The translations under genes were made by a program, and so were the position numbers. 64,000 nt of DNA, from positions 11,411,219 to 11,475,218 of the forward strand of contig OY987251.1 in NCBI GenBank assembly GCA_963920765.1, given 5' to 3'. Position 1 is the first letter of the stretch. Every line of letters starts with the position of its first letter. The notes under the pieces are model-generated. The model was not told the origin of the DNA, did not search any database, and saw nothing but the letters and a program-made list of their open reading frames with translations. Positions 1-10,834 of the stretch are shown here, one piece after another. This stretch comes from Ulota crispa. Taxonomy: Eukaryota > Streptophyta > Bryopsida > Orthotrichales > Orthotrichaceae.

Positions 1-1599
1 TATATTGCCTCCTACTATTTTCAAATCTTATTTTGAAGGACTAAATCTAACTTTCTGAGCTTGCTATAAACTACAATTATGAAGGCATTCAAGTTGTACA
101 TGCCAATGGAGTAATGGCAAGGAAAGCCAAATGTTGTATAAGTGCTACAAGAGATTTGATTGGATGAAAACACCATATAGGCGTGGTGGCACCATACGGG
201 GCGTGGTGGCAAGTATTGTTTTACAAGCTGCAACTGGTCAATATCCCTTGCAAGCTTCCTTGTGTAAGCTTTGTGGTAGTGGGAAAGTTGTTGGCAAGGC
301 TTCAAGCATGTTCTAAACCCTTATTATGGCAACCGTCACTGGATGTGCTGGTCATTGTTTTCCATGCAATAGCCATTTGAAGCCCTAAAACTTGACATAA
401 AAAGAAGTGCAATTTTCAATAATTTACAAGCGTGTGCATTCACATCTAATCTTGCTGCTCATGAAATTTGAGATGAAATTGGGGCTTATAGAATTTTGTA
501 AAAATCATCAAGTAGCAGCTACCTACCAAAAAATGAGATTTTGTCATCACATGTTGTTTGATCAAATGTTATAATCTCCCATCTCTTGCGGTGAATTGTT
601 CCCAAAATTTGCAAATCATTAGGTGTTCCACTAATTTCAATGGTCACTTTTTGTGGATCATCGGATTGACCGAGATACAATGCATCAAAGCATCAAAGTT
701 GCCAGTCTAAGACCCTGATTCCTGTGAAAACGGCCTGAGCGCTCAGGGAACCCAACTAAATTGGAATCTCAACGTGAAGTGAGACTTACAAAGATGGGAC
801 ATGGAATGTAGTGTGAACAGCTCCCTTAATAAAGAAATAAAGCTTTGACTTCAAAACCTGAAGTGGCGAACTGGCGATGGTGAGGGTGCATAGCTGGCAA
901 AAGAAGGCGGGCAGGTGCAAAAAGGTGGGTAGCATTTTCGAATCAAATGAAGCTAAAGCCACGTTGGTTAATAATATAAAATACAGGTGGATAGTTCTGG
1001 AATGACCCCTATAGTTCTGTCCTACCGCATATTAACCGAGAATTTGGGTACCCTGAATTTTGTTTCTAGCTCAGGATTGGAGTTGGCCTTGCAAAGTTGT
1101 TATTTTAGGGTAAAAATTCTTAGATCAAACCGATAACCGGGGAGATCCAAAAAACGATAGAAAGTGAGTCAAATGAAATGTAAGAAAAAAAAAAACCAAT
1201 TTAGATACGAATCAGTTATATTTTTGTGAGACTTTCAATTGTAGTATATGTGTACAAACAATATCCAATGTATGCACAAAAAAATTGGTTGAAAATAATA
1301 AACGTAAGAATTTTACCAGAGGAATTAAAACCTTCTTCTAGCACTTGTTTAGACCAATTCTAAGGAATTTCAGTAACATTAAGAGTTAATTTGAGAGTTT
1401 ACAATTGAGGATAGGACAAATAAAAGTTACTGACTAGAAAGAGGGAGGCCGATTTTAAGGGGTAGTTTACACAATGTCCCACTGAAAATCCCCAAAAGTT
1501 GGGACTTGACTATTCACAATTTCACATGGTGTTCCAAGTCCCGCATCAAAGTTCATTGTAGTTTTTGTAAATGTTGACTCTAAGCAGCCATAAATTTGC
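1..1599. other. AT-rich intergenic, no gene seen
   Basis: No coding potential is visible. Short ORFs near 21-380 lack any recognisable motif or splice context. The stretch around 1148-1215 resembles part of the PIF/Harbinger-like element at 59470-59545 (shared AAAAAACxATAGAAAGT and CAAATGAAATGT), so 1.0-1.45 kb is probably a decayed relative of that element. Confidence 0.5.
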
Positions 1600-2532
1600 T
1601 TAACCCCTAAAGGACTGAGCCATTTTTTCAGTGAAAATCACCCAAAACTGTCACTTTCGGGACTAGGAAGAAGGTATATTTTTTTGAAAATTTGGGAAAT
1701 CCAACCATAGGATCTTGCCCTAAACTGGATTAGGTACTTGTGGAAAAAAATCGGGTCATTCCGGATGGACATGAGTGAGATATTTACATCTAAAGTGAAA
1801 AGAAATGATTTTTTTTCATGCTGCCGCAAAATTTCAGAAGCCTTTGACCATTTTTACATGAAAATAATTGCTCTACGCAACTTTGCGCTTTATTTTTCCC
1901 ATGTAGGAGATCAAGTTAGCAATGTGTGGGAGAATTTCAAATCAGTTGGAACTACACAACACATAGGAAAAATCAATAAGTAAAAAGAAGTAGAGAATGA
2001 GTCAAAATACTAAATTGTTAAGAATTTAATTATTAAAATGAAAAATGCAAATCCCAACGGTCATAATGTTGTGATAAACAATCTACATCCTTCGGTTTTA
2101 TTTTTTTTCCAAAACAATAAAAATTGAGTAAAATAAAGGACTTCAAAGTTTATTTTAGAGTAGAGATTTCATAATTGCCCGCAAACAAATATTGCTCATG
2201 GCTTTCATGTCATTGATTGAAATTGAATGATTCAAAGCTTCTCACCTATAAAAAATATAAAGAACCAATTTCAAATTTTAATTTAAAAAAAATTCATTTT
2301 AAAAGAAGTTTTTAGGCTGCCCGGGCGGGCGTTCTCCCTTGCTTTTCAGATTTTCATGCATAACTTCTTCAATAATTGTCGGAATGAGGAAAAAATTAGA
2401 TGCCCGCATAGATCTTTAAATTCCGCACCTTCAATAAAAGTTTTAGAAAATCACATAAAGTAGCTTATCCAAAGGTACATGCCCAAACTCCCACCTGTCC
2501 CCCGCAGGGACAACAATCCTTTACGGGGTTAA
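1600..2532 (+). mobile_element. piggyBac-type MITE, ~930 bp family, copy 1
   Basis: Starts TTAACCCCTAAAGGACTGAG and ends with ACGGGGTTAA, so the TTAA target duplication and CCC/GGG terminal triplets of piggyBac are visible at both ends. Two more full-length relatives lie at 4559-5495 (inverted) and 51961-52892. A fold-back derivative at 19659-20392 shares its terminal regions. No transposase is encoded; short ORFs inside are fortuitous. Confidence 0.85.
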
Positions 2533-2562
2533 CTTGGAATAATAGTTTAACTAAAAATTCTC

Positions 2563-2563
2563 A

Positions 2564-2623
<60 letters not shown>
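2563..2623. repeat. (TA)n microsatellite
   Basis: About 60 bp of nearly pure TA dinucleotides. It directly abuts the TA-flanked MITE at 2624-3030, which may have used a TA inside it as its target. Confidence 0.9.
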
Positions 2624-2626
<3 letters not shown>

Positions 2627-3030
2627 AATTGTTAAAGCCACACCCAAATTTGCTTACGCCACACCCGTATGAACATGTGATTTGAGAATTTAATGTTACT
2701 CTTTATATTCAAGTGATCCATCATTCATGCAATCATGTCATTACCACCTCTTTCAAAGAAAGGAATTTTTTTTTTTTGAACTTTTATTGCAGCAATTCTA
2801 TTTCATTTGTGTATTTTTGCTTTAAGTGATTTAAAATTCCTATACTTTTAATTTCAAATGCAAGCATCTCTAATTTTTAAAAATAAAATTTGAGAATGAT
2901 AGAGGTGAAACAAATCTTTTGATCCAAATCAAAAAAATCAACATGAAATTCTCACATTTCCATACTCAAAGCACACCTTCAGGGTCAGGGTGTGACATTA
3001 GCAATTTTGGGTGTGACTTTAACAATCCCC
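2624..3030. mobile_element. TA-flanked MITE (Tc1/mariner-like)
   Basis: Inverted termini GGGAATTGTTAAAGCCACAC and the reverse complement of TGTGACTTTAACAATCCCC are flanked on both sides by TA runs. The 407 bp interior has no coding potential. Assignment to Tc1/mariner rests only on the TA flanks, which are ambiguous inside a TA microsatellite. Confidence 0.6.
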
Positions 3031-3503
3031 TATATATAAATCTCTCCCGAACCTTACAATTTATTAGGGTGCCATTACTGCATACTTCCAAGTGGAAAAG
3101 GTGACCAGATCAAGCCTGAGCTACAAATCTATATTCCACCTTTATCCTTTGCTTTTGATAAAGTGTCCCAAAGGGGGTGAATATTGCCTAGTGGAATCCT
3201 GACATGGCCATTCTCCATATCCGAAAGCCAATTGGTAGTTTTGTACGAACTTGGCCAAAAAGTGACTTTATCTATCTGCACCAGGTGTCTGACAACAGCG
3301 AAAAATCCATACAAATTAAGGAAAAATTAAATTGAATGACCCATAACATTCAGTAGCAGTCAGCAGGCCTGCCTTCCCTCCAAGTGAAGAGTATGAAATA
3401 TTCTATACTCATCAGCAGCTAAGAGGACACTTGACTAAATTTGTCAAAGAATTTATGAAAGAAAGGCTCAATTTAGTGCACATACATTGATGTGGGGTCA
3501 GCC

Positions 3504-3537
<34 letters not shown>

Positions 3538-4266
3538 TTTTTATGTGTGTGTTAGTATGAAGTTAGTGGATGATACATGAAGAGAGGGAAAGGCAGCCTC
3601 TCTTCAGGCTACTGAATGTTATGCCATTGAACCATAACAAGTGGAGTAATTAAGTATCCCATAAAAGCAATAAACAAGCAAGCCTTTGATACTATTGTAA
3701 ACACCCATGGAATGAAATTCAAGGTTCGAGGAGAACTGACAGTTAGTGTAGTGGCAATTGATTGAAATTGCTAAAAACCCAGTTGAAACCTGAAACCATT
3801 GGCTAAAAAGTTGGTCCATTTTCCAAAAATATATAAATATAGTACTTTTACAATAGAAATTTAGAAATTTTACAGAAAATAACCGGTCCATGTTAGTGAA
3901 AATTCAGTTGAAACTAGACACTGCCGGATTTCAACCGGTGAAGCTAAAATTTCTCCCCGAACCCTGGAATGAATTAACAAAATATATTTTTCAAATATCT
4001 GGGCAGGTTCAATCAATCCAGTTACTTTTTTAGCCTCAAATCAAAACTCAATTTAAGCTTTATAAAAAAATATCCTGTAAAATGAGATCCTGCTGCAAAT
4101 ACCCTCAGTCTACACAGACCGGCATTTGCTTCATTTCCGATAACAGAAGCACGATACATTGATCACACTAAACTTGCAGAACAAAATTATGTTGCTAGAG
4201 ATAACGGATGGAATTCCCAGGTTGGATGGAAATAGTGTAATATATACAGATGACGTGACACTTTCT
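3031..4266. other. AT-rich intergenic with a 28-nt poly(A) run
   Basis: No gene is seen. A run of 28 A at 3509-3536 follows a segment (around 3474-3503) that resembles 53248-53285, so the run could be the tail of an old retroposed sequence. No target duplication was found. Confidence 0.5.
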
Positions 4267-4558
4267 ATACGAAATAGTGCATTTAGGTTACCCCACGGGC
4301 CCACAACCCCACACTAGTTTCTTGACATTCTACAGTATATAAATACTTACTAGTGTTACAGTAATTCTCATCAATTCTTTTTGCAATGGACAATTCTTAA
4401 AGGGTTTGGCAACAATAATAAAGTTATGAAAATTCAAATTAGTTGTGTCTAAGTCTTAAATCATATGAAATCCTAACATCTAGAGAGTTGTGTGCGGGTT
4501 TTCAAGTCATTAAGCAATAACTTGTGAGGTAATTTTTCAAGGTAAAATAACCTAATTG

Positions 4559-5495
4559 TTAACCCCTTCATGACCATTGTCCCTTTGGGGGACAGGTTAG
4601 GATTTTGGGAATGAACCTATGGCTAAACTACTTTGTGTGATTTTTTGAAACTTTTATTGAAGGTGGGGAATTTAAATACCCATGTGGGCATCTCATTTTT
4701 TCTTCATTCCAACATTTAATTTAATGAAGAAGTTATGCATGAATTTATGAAAATTTGGGGAGGGCTGCCCATCCGGGCAGCCCAAAAACTTCTTTGAAAA
4801 CTATATTTTTTTAAAGTAAAATTTTAAAATTGGTTTTTTAGATTTTTTAATGTCTAAGAAGCTTTGAATCACTTAATTTCAATCAATGAGATAAAAGTTG
4901 TGAGGAGTTTTTGTTTGAGGGAAATTATGGATTCTCTACTCTAAAATAAACTTTGAAGTCTTTGTTTTACTCAATTTTCAATATTTTGGATAACAAATTA
5001 AACCAAAGGAAGTAGATTGTTTATCACAACATTATAACAATTGGGATTTGTATTTTTCATTTCAATAATTAAATTCTTAACAATTTAGTATTTTGACTTA
5101 TTCTCTACTTCTTTTTACTTACTATTTTTTCCCATGTGTTGTATAGTTCCAATTGATTTGAAAATTCTCCCACACATACCTAATTTGATCTCCTACATGG
5201 AAAAATTAAAGAGCAACTTTGGGTAGAGCAATATTTTTAGAGTGATCAAAGGCTTCTAAAATTTTTGGGCAACATGGAAAAAATCTTTGTTTTCACTTTA
5301 GATGTAAACATCTCACTCCTCTGCATCTGGAATGAGCTGATTTTTTTCCCACAAGTACCTCTTCTAGTCTAGGGCAAGATCCTACGGTTGGGTTTTCCAA
5401 AAACAAAACATGAAATTCCTTCTTATTACACCTCCTAGAAGTGGCATTTTTTAGTGATTTTCACAGAAAAAAGGGCTTGGTCTTTTAGGGGTTAA
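4559..5495 (-). mobile_element. piggyBac-type MITE, ~930 bp family, copy 2 (inverted)
   Basis: TTAACCCCTTCATGACC at the left and TCTTTTAGGGGTTAA at the right. Internal sequence is homologous along its length to 1600-2532 in reverse orientation. It shares its right-hand TTAA (5492-5495) with the next element. Confidence 0.85.
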
Positions 5496-5723
5496 CCCCT
5501 GAAGGGCACTTGGGCTCTAGAGATACGGTACCAAATACGATCACGACCTATATTCAGAAGTTTGAATTAGCAAGAAATTAAGTGTTACAACCATACATAT
5601 TCAAGGGTTGTATGATGGTGGGTGCATAATTTTTTTTGGAAAGCCCTCAAAGCAGTTCAAATATGTTTGTACATACGGCCATACATATGGCTGCAAAGGG
5701 CTTTCGGGCTGTTTAGGGGTTAA
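5492..5723 (-). mobile_element. piggyBac-type MITE, ~230 bp family, copy 1
   Basis: Starts TTAACCCCTGAAGGGCAC and ends GCTGTTTAGGGGTTAA. Relatives in the opposite orientation lie at 29626-29857 and 46765-46996. Its left TTAA is the right TTAA of the preceding MITE, so only one target-site copy separates the two. Confidence 0.85.
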
Positions 5724-5750
5724 GGCAACCTAAATGCACTATTTAATGTA

Positions 5751-6445
5751 TCCAAAATGTGCATAAATTCTAAGTTATACTTGATTTGGGGGCGGTTCAT
5801 ACTATGTCCTACGCCCACGTCTCATCATTATAAGAGTATAAAACCCCATATTAAATAAATTGGAAAAATGGAGGGACCATTGTATACTCCACCTTAATTT
5901 CTCATCACATAAATAATTGTAGGCATAACTATTGCTCAAAAGTTGTAACTATCAAAATTCTTGGAGGCAATACTAAGACTTGACTATTGTAAAAGAAAAT
6001 GCACGCTTATTTTTTTGTGATACTCTAATATATACATAATGACAGAAATAGTGAAAGTCCCAAAATGTATTGTTTTTCCCAATTTACCTAAGATGGTGTT
6101 ATAAGTCCTAAACTGTTTAATTAGCATTAGAACCTGTCGGCTGATTCTCCATCAAAATATCCTTCATTACAAACACAGTTTTCTCAATCCTTTGTAGAGC
6201 CGGAGAACAATTGTCATTTCTCACAAATGTTTCAAAGAGTTATCCTTTTTCCCTCCACTCAAATTCATAGATGTCAGACATGGTGGTTTCTTGTTTTTGT
6301 CAATTTCATTCCCAATTGAGGGAGATATGAAAGGAAATGTAGATGGATTTTTGGGACTCTTGTTGTATAAAAAAGTTTTCAGTTTTCTCATGGCAAAACG
6401 CAAATTTGGAACAAAAATTCTCTTTCTCTTTAGAATGCTATCAGT
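5751..6445. other. AT-rich intergenic, nothing recognised
   Basis: No ORF with a known motif and no clear terminal repeats. Confidence 0.5.
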
Positions 6446-8777
6446 TTAACCCCTAAAGGACCAAACTCATTTTTTCTCAAAAAACACTCAAAACTATCAT
6501 TTCTAGTGATTTGATCCCAAAAACAATCTCTTTCAAAAAAAATCAAATCTAACCTTAGGATCTTGTAGTAGACTCATTCAAGAACATACCATGAAAATTT
6601 TGTGAAGTTGACTGCACGGATCGAGAGATATGATCATCTAAAAGTAGTACATAAATTTTTTTTACCCCTACCCAAAATTTTCAGGTGTCTTTGACCTTAT
6701 GTGGTAAATAATTTTTGCACTATAGGTGCTGAAGAGATTTGTCTAACATGCTCTAAGTCATGTTAGGCATATCTCTCCAAGTTTTTGTGATCAACCAAGA
6801 CATGGTGATCAACCAAGACATGGAACACACCCTCCATGGCCCTGCATTGCAAACATGGGCTTGAAATTCACACTACACTGAGGTTTTCTGCCAACCAAGT
6901 TTTCATAAAATATAATAAAGAATATGAAAATCCAAGCAGTGGATTGGAAGAGTTTAGCTTCATTGACAATCTCAAGAAAGACAATTGGAAAAAAAAACTA
7001 AATCTCTAGTAACTATTGCATTTCAAAGGTTAATGTATTTATCAAATACAATAATGTATTTATTCAGTACACTATTGCTTTGGATAGATTCCATTGAGGG
7101 GCATCCCTTCATTGGTTCCTCTTGGGAGAAGTTAACAAAAAATGGCATGCCCAAGTTGCCCCTCCAACTAAAATTCACATATTTACCCTTATAACTTTAG
7201 AACTATAACTCAAAATTCAGTAAAAATTATTCTCCCACGTAACTCTTGCAAAACTCTACCTTTGAAGAAAAAATTATATAATTTGGTCATAAATTATAGT
7301 AGCATAACCCTGCCCAAAATCCCATTTATCCCTCATAGGAACAAGTGTTGTTGTTGGGGTTAAGAAAACTATTGATTTTGTAAGGCAAAATCCATTTCTT
7401 GGATTTTGAAACTCCCCAATCCCATAACTCCATTGCTCCACTGGGATGGATATACACAACTTTGTACCTTTACCATGATGCTATCTACTAGTAGAAACTA
7501 GAAACGTGGTCAACATAGACTAAGTCTAACATATCATTTCCATGACAGGTTAGAGATCAATTGTGTGTTTGATCTCTAAAACCCCATTGTTCATTAGTTC
7601 CTATAGGGAAAAAAACGGATTTGGGCAAATTTGTTCCATTGGGATTTTTGATCAATTATTTTAAAGTTTATTATTAAAATAGAGTTTTTATAAGGGCTAT
7701 ACGGGGATACAATTTTTCCTAAAACTGAATTTACAATTCAAAATTTAAGAGTATTTTATGGACATTTTTTGAATTAGAGGCAACTTGGACATATTGTTTT
7801 TCATAAATCTCTCAAAGGCAACAATTGAAGGCATGAGCTGCATGACCCTTCATTGGAAGATATCCACAATAACATTGTACTAGATAAATGCATTATTAGG
7901 TTTGATAAATACTTTAATTAATCTTTGAATTAGAACAGTTCCTGAAAAATAATTTAAACTTTATCTTAGCTTCTTTGTATAGTTGTCAACAAAGATAAAG
8001 TCTTCCAATCCGGTGCTAAGATTTATATTAAAAAAAACATCAGTTAGAAACTTGCTTTGTAAAAAGCCATGGTGTAATTTGAATTTCAAGCACATGTTTG
8101 CCATGCAAGCCCATGGAGAGAATGTTCCAGGTCTTTTCTTTGTTAGTCATGAAAATTTGTGAAAATATGACTAACATGATGTAGTCATGTAGAGCATGTT
8201 AGACAAATCTCTCCCGCGTCCATAGTGCAAAAAATGTCCACAATATGTGGTCAAAAGGATCTAAATTTTCTAGGGAGAGGTAAAAAGAACGTTTTATACT
8301 AAAAACAATATTTATTAATTTGGGAAAAGTTTTTCCCTAAACACATTTTGAGATATTGAATTTTGCATTTGTGAGAATACTTTGGTGATTTAAACTAAAG
8401 TGAGTTTTTACATAATTCCTTCAAGAGATTTCATCATTGATGTAAGGTTTTAAAGAATTTATCATAAGATTCACTCTAAATTACCAAAAATCTCTTAAAA
8501 AGCATAAAAATCCAAAGTCTCAAAATTACGTTTTTCCCCAAATTAACTTACATCGCCTTACTAACTTCAAATGTTCATATCTCACTTAGTGTGTACACTC
8601 AGTCAAACCTCATGAAAATTTCACCAAGGCTCGGCTCTTGCATCTGCCTAATGCAAGATTCTGTATTCATGTTTATAGAAAAAAGAAAAAAGAAATGTTC
8701 TAGAGATCAAGTGACAAAAAATGGCAGTTTTCAATGCTTTTTCAGGAAAAAAATGCCCTTGGACGTTTAGGGGTTAA
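6446..8777. mobile_element. 2.33 kb palindromic (fold-back) piggyBac-type element
   Basis: Begins TTAACCCCTAAAGGACCAAA and ends ACGTTTAGGGGTTAA. The left half is the diverged reverse complement of the right half: 6680-6890 pairs with 8050-8290, 6900-6990 with 7960-8050, 7000-7090 with 7840-7935, 7130-7230 with 7700-7810 and 7310-7380 with 7560-7630. The centre is near 7.5 kb. About 70 bp at the centre (7461-7527) resembles, inverted, the DNA just outside the right end (8779-8842). No coding sequence is seen. Confidence 0.8.
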
Positions 8778-9090
8778 AGCTTAGTCTACGTTGACCATGT
8801 TTCTATTGGTAGATAGTATCATGGGTAAAAGCATGAAGTTCTAATGGCAGATTTTTCCAGGAACCGCCAGTTATATACTTTTCCGAGTGTATCGGCTTCT
8901 ACCAAAAACAAAAACCGTAGCATTTAGGGGGTGGAATGCCAATGGGGTTTATCCATTCCATGCATGCCAGAAACACGAAGAAACCTGCTGAGCCTGTCAG
9001 CCAAAAACCCACAGACTGGATTGGAAACTTCAGCCATAGCTGCTGCGGTGGGCCAGAGTCAGAGCACCTGGAGGCGTGTGCAGTATCTAG

Positions 9091-9599
9091 CTACAATAAT
9101 ATTGCGTTTAGGATGCCCTACACTAATTTCTTGACATTTCACACTAAATAAGTATTTACCACCACTACAATATTTTTCATCAAAAAGCAACAAATCATTT
9201 TTAGAGGGCCTATCGACAACAATGAAGCTGAAAAAAGACAAACTAGTGGCTTCCAAGTCATAAACCATGTGAAATTTAAATACTTAGTGAGTTGCATGGG
9301 CTTCCAACAGTAAGCGGGGAATTTTTGAGCTACTTCAGCAAAAAACCTACATTTCTCATTTCCATTTGGTTTTTTAGTACATGCACCGGCTATTCCCTCT
9401 ATACGTATACTATATTTAGAAAATTTTCAAAAGTTTAGTCGGTCTTTAGCCGGTTGGTATAGTTTTCAATCGGCTTTTTCCTCATTTCACTTTCTATTGT
9501 TTTTCGGCTCTCCGCGTTCATTGCTTCCAAGTGACCAAGTGATAAGTCATGAGGTGACAACTAATTGTCAAGGCAACCTAAATGCAATATTCAGTGTAG
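9091..9599. mobile_element. TIR element of the AAATAGTGCATTTAGGTT family, copy 2
   Basis: Left end ATATTGCGTTTAGGATGCCC and right end GGCAACCTAAATGCAATATT are inverted counterparts. The left ~250 bp matches 4267-4558. The right end adjoins the pyrimidine-rich LBD upstream region. Confidence 0.65.
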
Positions 9600-10010
9600 C
9601 ACTTGCATCCCCATTCCCCAGAGAGCCAGACTCCTAGCCTCACCTCCATCCCCACAATCATCCTCGCCGCTCCCTCTTCACTCACACCACCACCACCCTC
9701 ACGATCTGCTCCTCACTCCCACCCCCACTCCCACTCCCACCCCCACCGGCCCTTGTCTTGCACTCGCCGGCGCCAGCAGCTCTCCGTACTAGCCAGCCAG
9801 CCCATCCTCCGGGTCAACTCCAACATCCAACCCTTGCAGCTCCTCGCATCACCACGCCGCAGTCAGTCAATCAGTTAGTCACTAGATTACCCTAAAGTCA
9901 CTACAGTAGATTAAACCAAAACCCCCGGTGGCGAGATTGAACCCCGTCGGCGACATGACCTCGAGGTCATGCACCGAGAGAGATCGGGTCGAGAGGCGGC
10001 CGGGATCCGC
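9600..10010 (+). promoter_or_regulatory. Pyrimidine-rich LBD upstream region or 5' leader
   Basis: Base composition switches abruptly from AT-rich repeats to C-rich sequence with (CCCACT)n and (CAC)n runs near 9690-9750. This matches a plant promoter/5' leader for the LBD gene that starts at 10835. The ORFs in it are low-complexity Pro/Ser/His and are not supported as genes. Confidence 0.4.
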
Positions 10011-10014
10011 CACC

Positions 10015-10680
10015 AGCTTCAAGTTGTGGCGTAATCTAGACAAATTGATCTAGATTCTCGAGTTTCAGCTTCAAGGTGCGGCGTAATCTAGACAATCTAG
10101 ATTCTCATGTTTTAGCTTCCACTTTCCAGTTGTAGCGTAATCAAGACAATCTAGATATTCGAGAGTTTCATCAGCTTCCAGTTGCAGCGTAAACTAGACA
10201 ATCTAGATTCCTAGAGTTTCTAGAGTTTTAGGTTGACGTGTCCAGAATTCAGTTGCAGCAGCTAAGGGGGCGATGGCAAGGTGCGGCGTAATCTAGACAA
10301 TCCAGATTCTAGAGTTTCAGGTTAACTTGGTGGAATCTGCAGCTAGCAGCGGGGGCGATGGCAAGGTGCTCCGTATTCTAGACAATCTAGATTCGAGAGT
10401 TCCAGCTTCAAGTTGCGACGTAATCTAGACATTCAATCTAGATTCTAGTCAGTTTCAGCTTCAAGTCGCGGCAGTAATCTAGACAATCTAGATCATTTGG
10501 GGAGTTCCTGACCAGCTCCAAGTTGCTGCGTACTCTAAACAATCTAGATTTTAGAGCTTCCGGTTGACTTGGTGGAGTTTGCAACAGCGAAGGGGGCGAT
10601 GGCCAAGTTGCGGCGTAATCTAGACAATCTAGATTCGAGAGTTTCAGGCTGACGTGGAATCTGCAACAGCAAGGACGATG
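10015..10680 (+). repeat. Tandem array of ~10 units with TCTAGACAATCTAGA cores
   Basis: Ten diverged units of two lengths (about 45-58 and 80-87 bp) each carry GCGTAATCTAGACAATCTAG followed by GAGAGTTTCAG. Long units add a segment ending GGGGGCGATGG. The core contains two TCTAGA palindromes separated by CAA. On the opposite strand each core reads TTGTCTAGATTA, which contains TGTC, the half-site of auxin response factors; a link to auxin control of this LBD gene is inference only. The array ends about 150 bp upstream of the LBD start codon. Confidence 0.85.
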
Positions 10681-10834
10681 GCAAGTACCGGCGTATCGAT
10701 GGCGGCGTGGTGGTGGCCGTGCAGTGAGATGGACACGGGGATGGACGGCGGAGTTGAGAGAGAATTCTGTAGCAACAACAGGGTTTAGTGGATCAATCTG
10801 GTGGTGCGGCAATCTCGACACCACCGCCATCGAT

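Larger units (their letters stand above)
4267..5750. mobile_element. TIR element (AAATAGTGCATTTAGGTT ends) carrying two nested piggyBac MITEs
   Basis: The left end AAATAGTGCATTTAGGTTAC is matched in inverted orientation by AACCTAAATGCACTATTT at 5730-5747. The left body (4267-4558) is similar to 9091-9340, a separate copy of the same family. The segment 4559-5723 is two TTAA-flanked insertions, so the original element was about 320 bp. Its superfamily is not determined. Confidence 0.65.
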
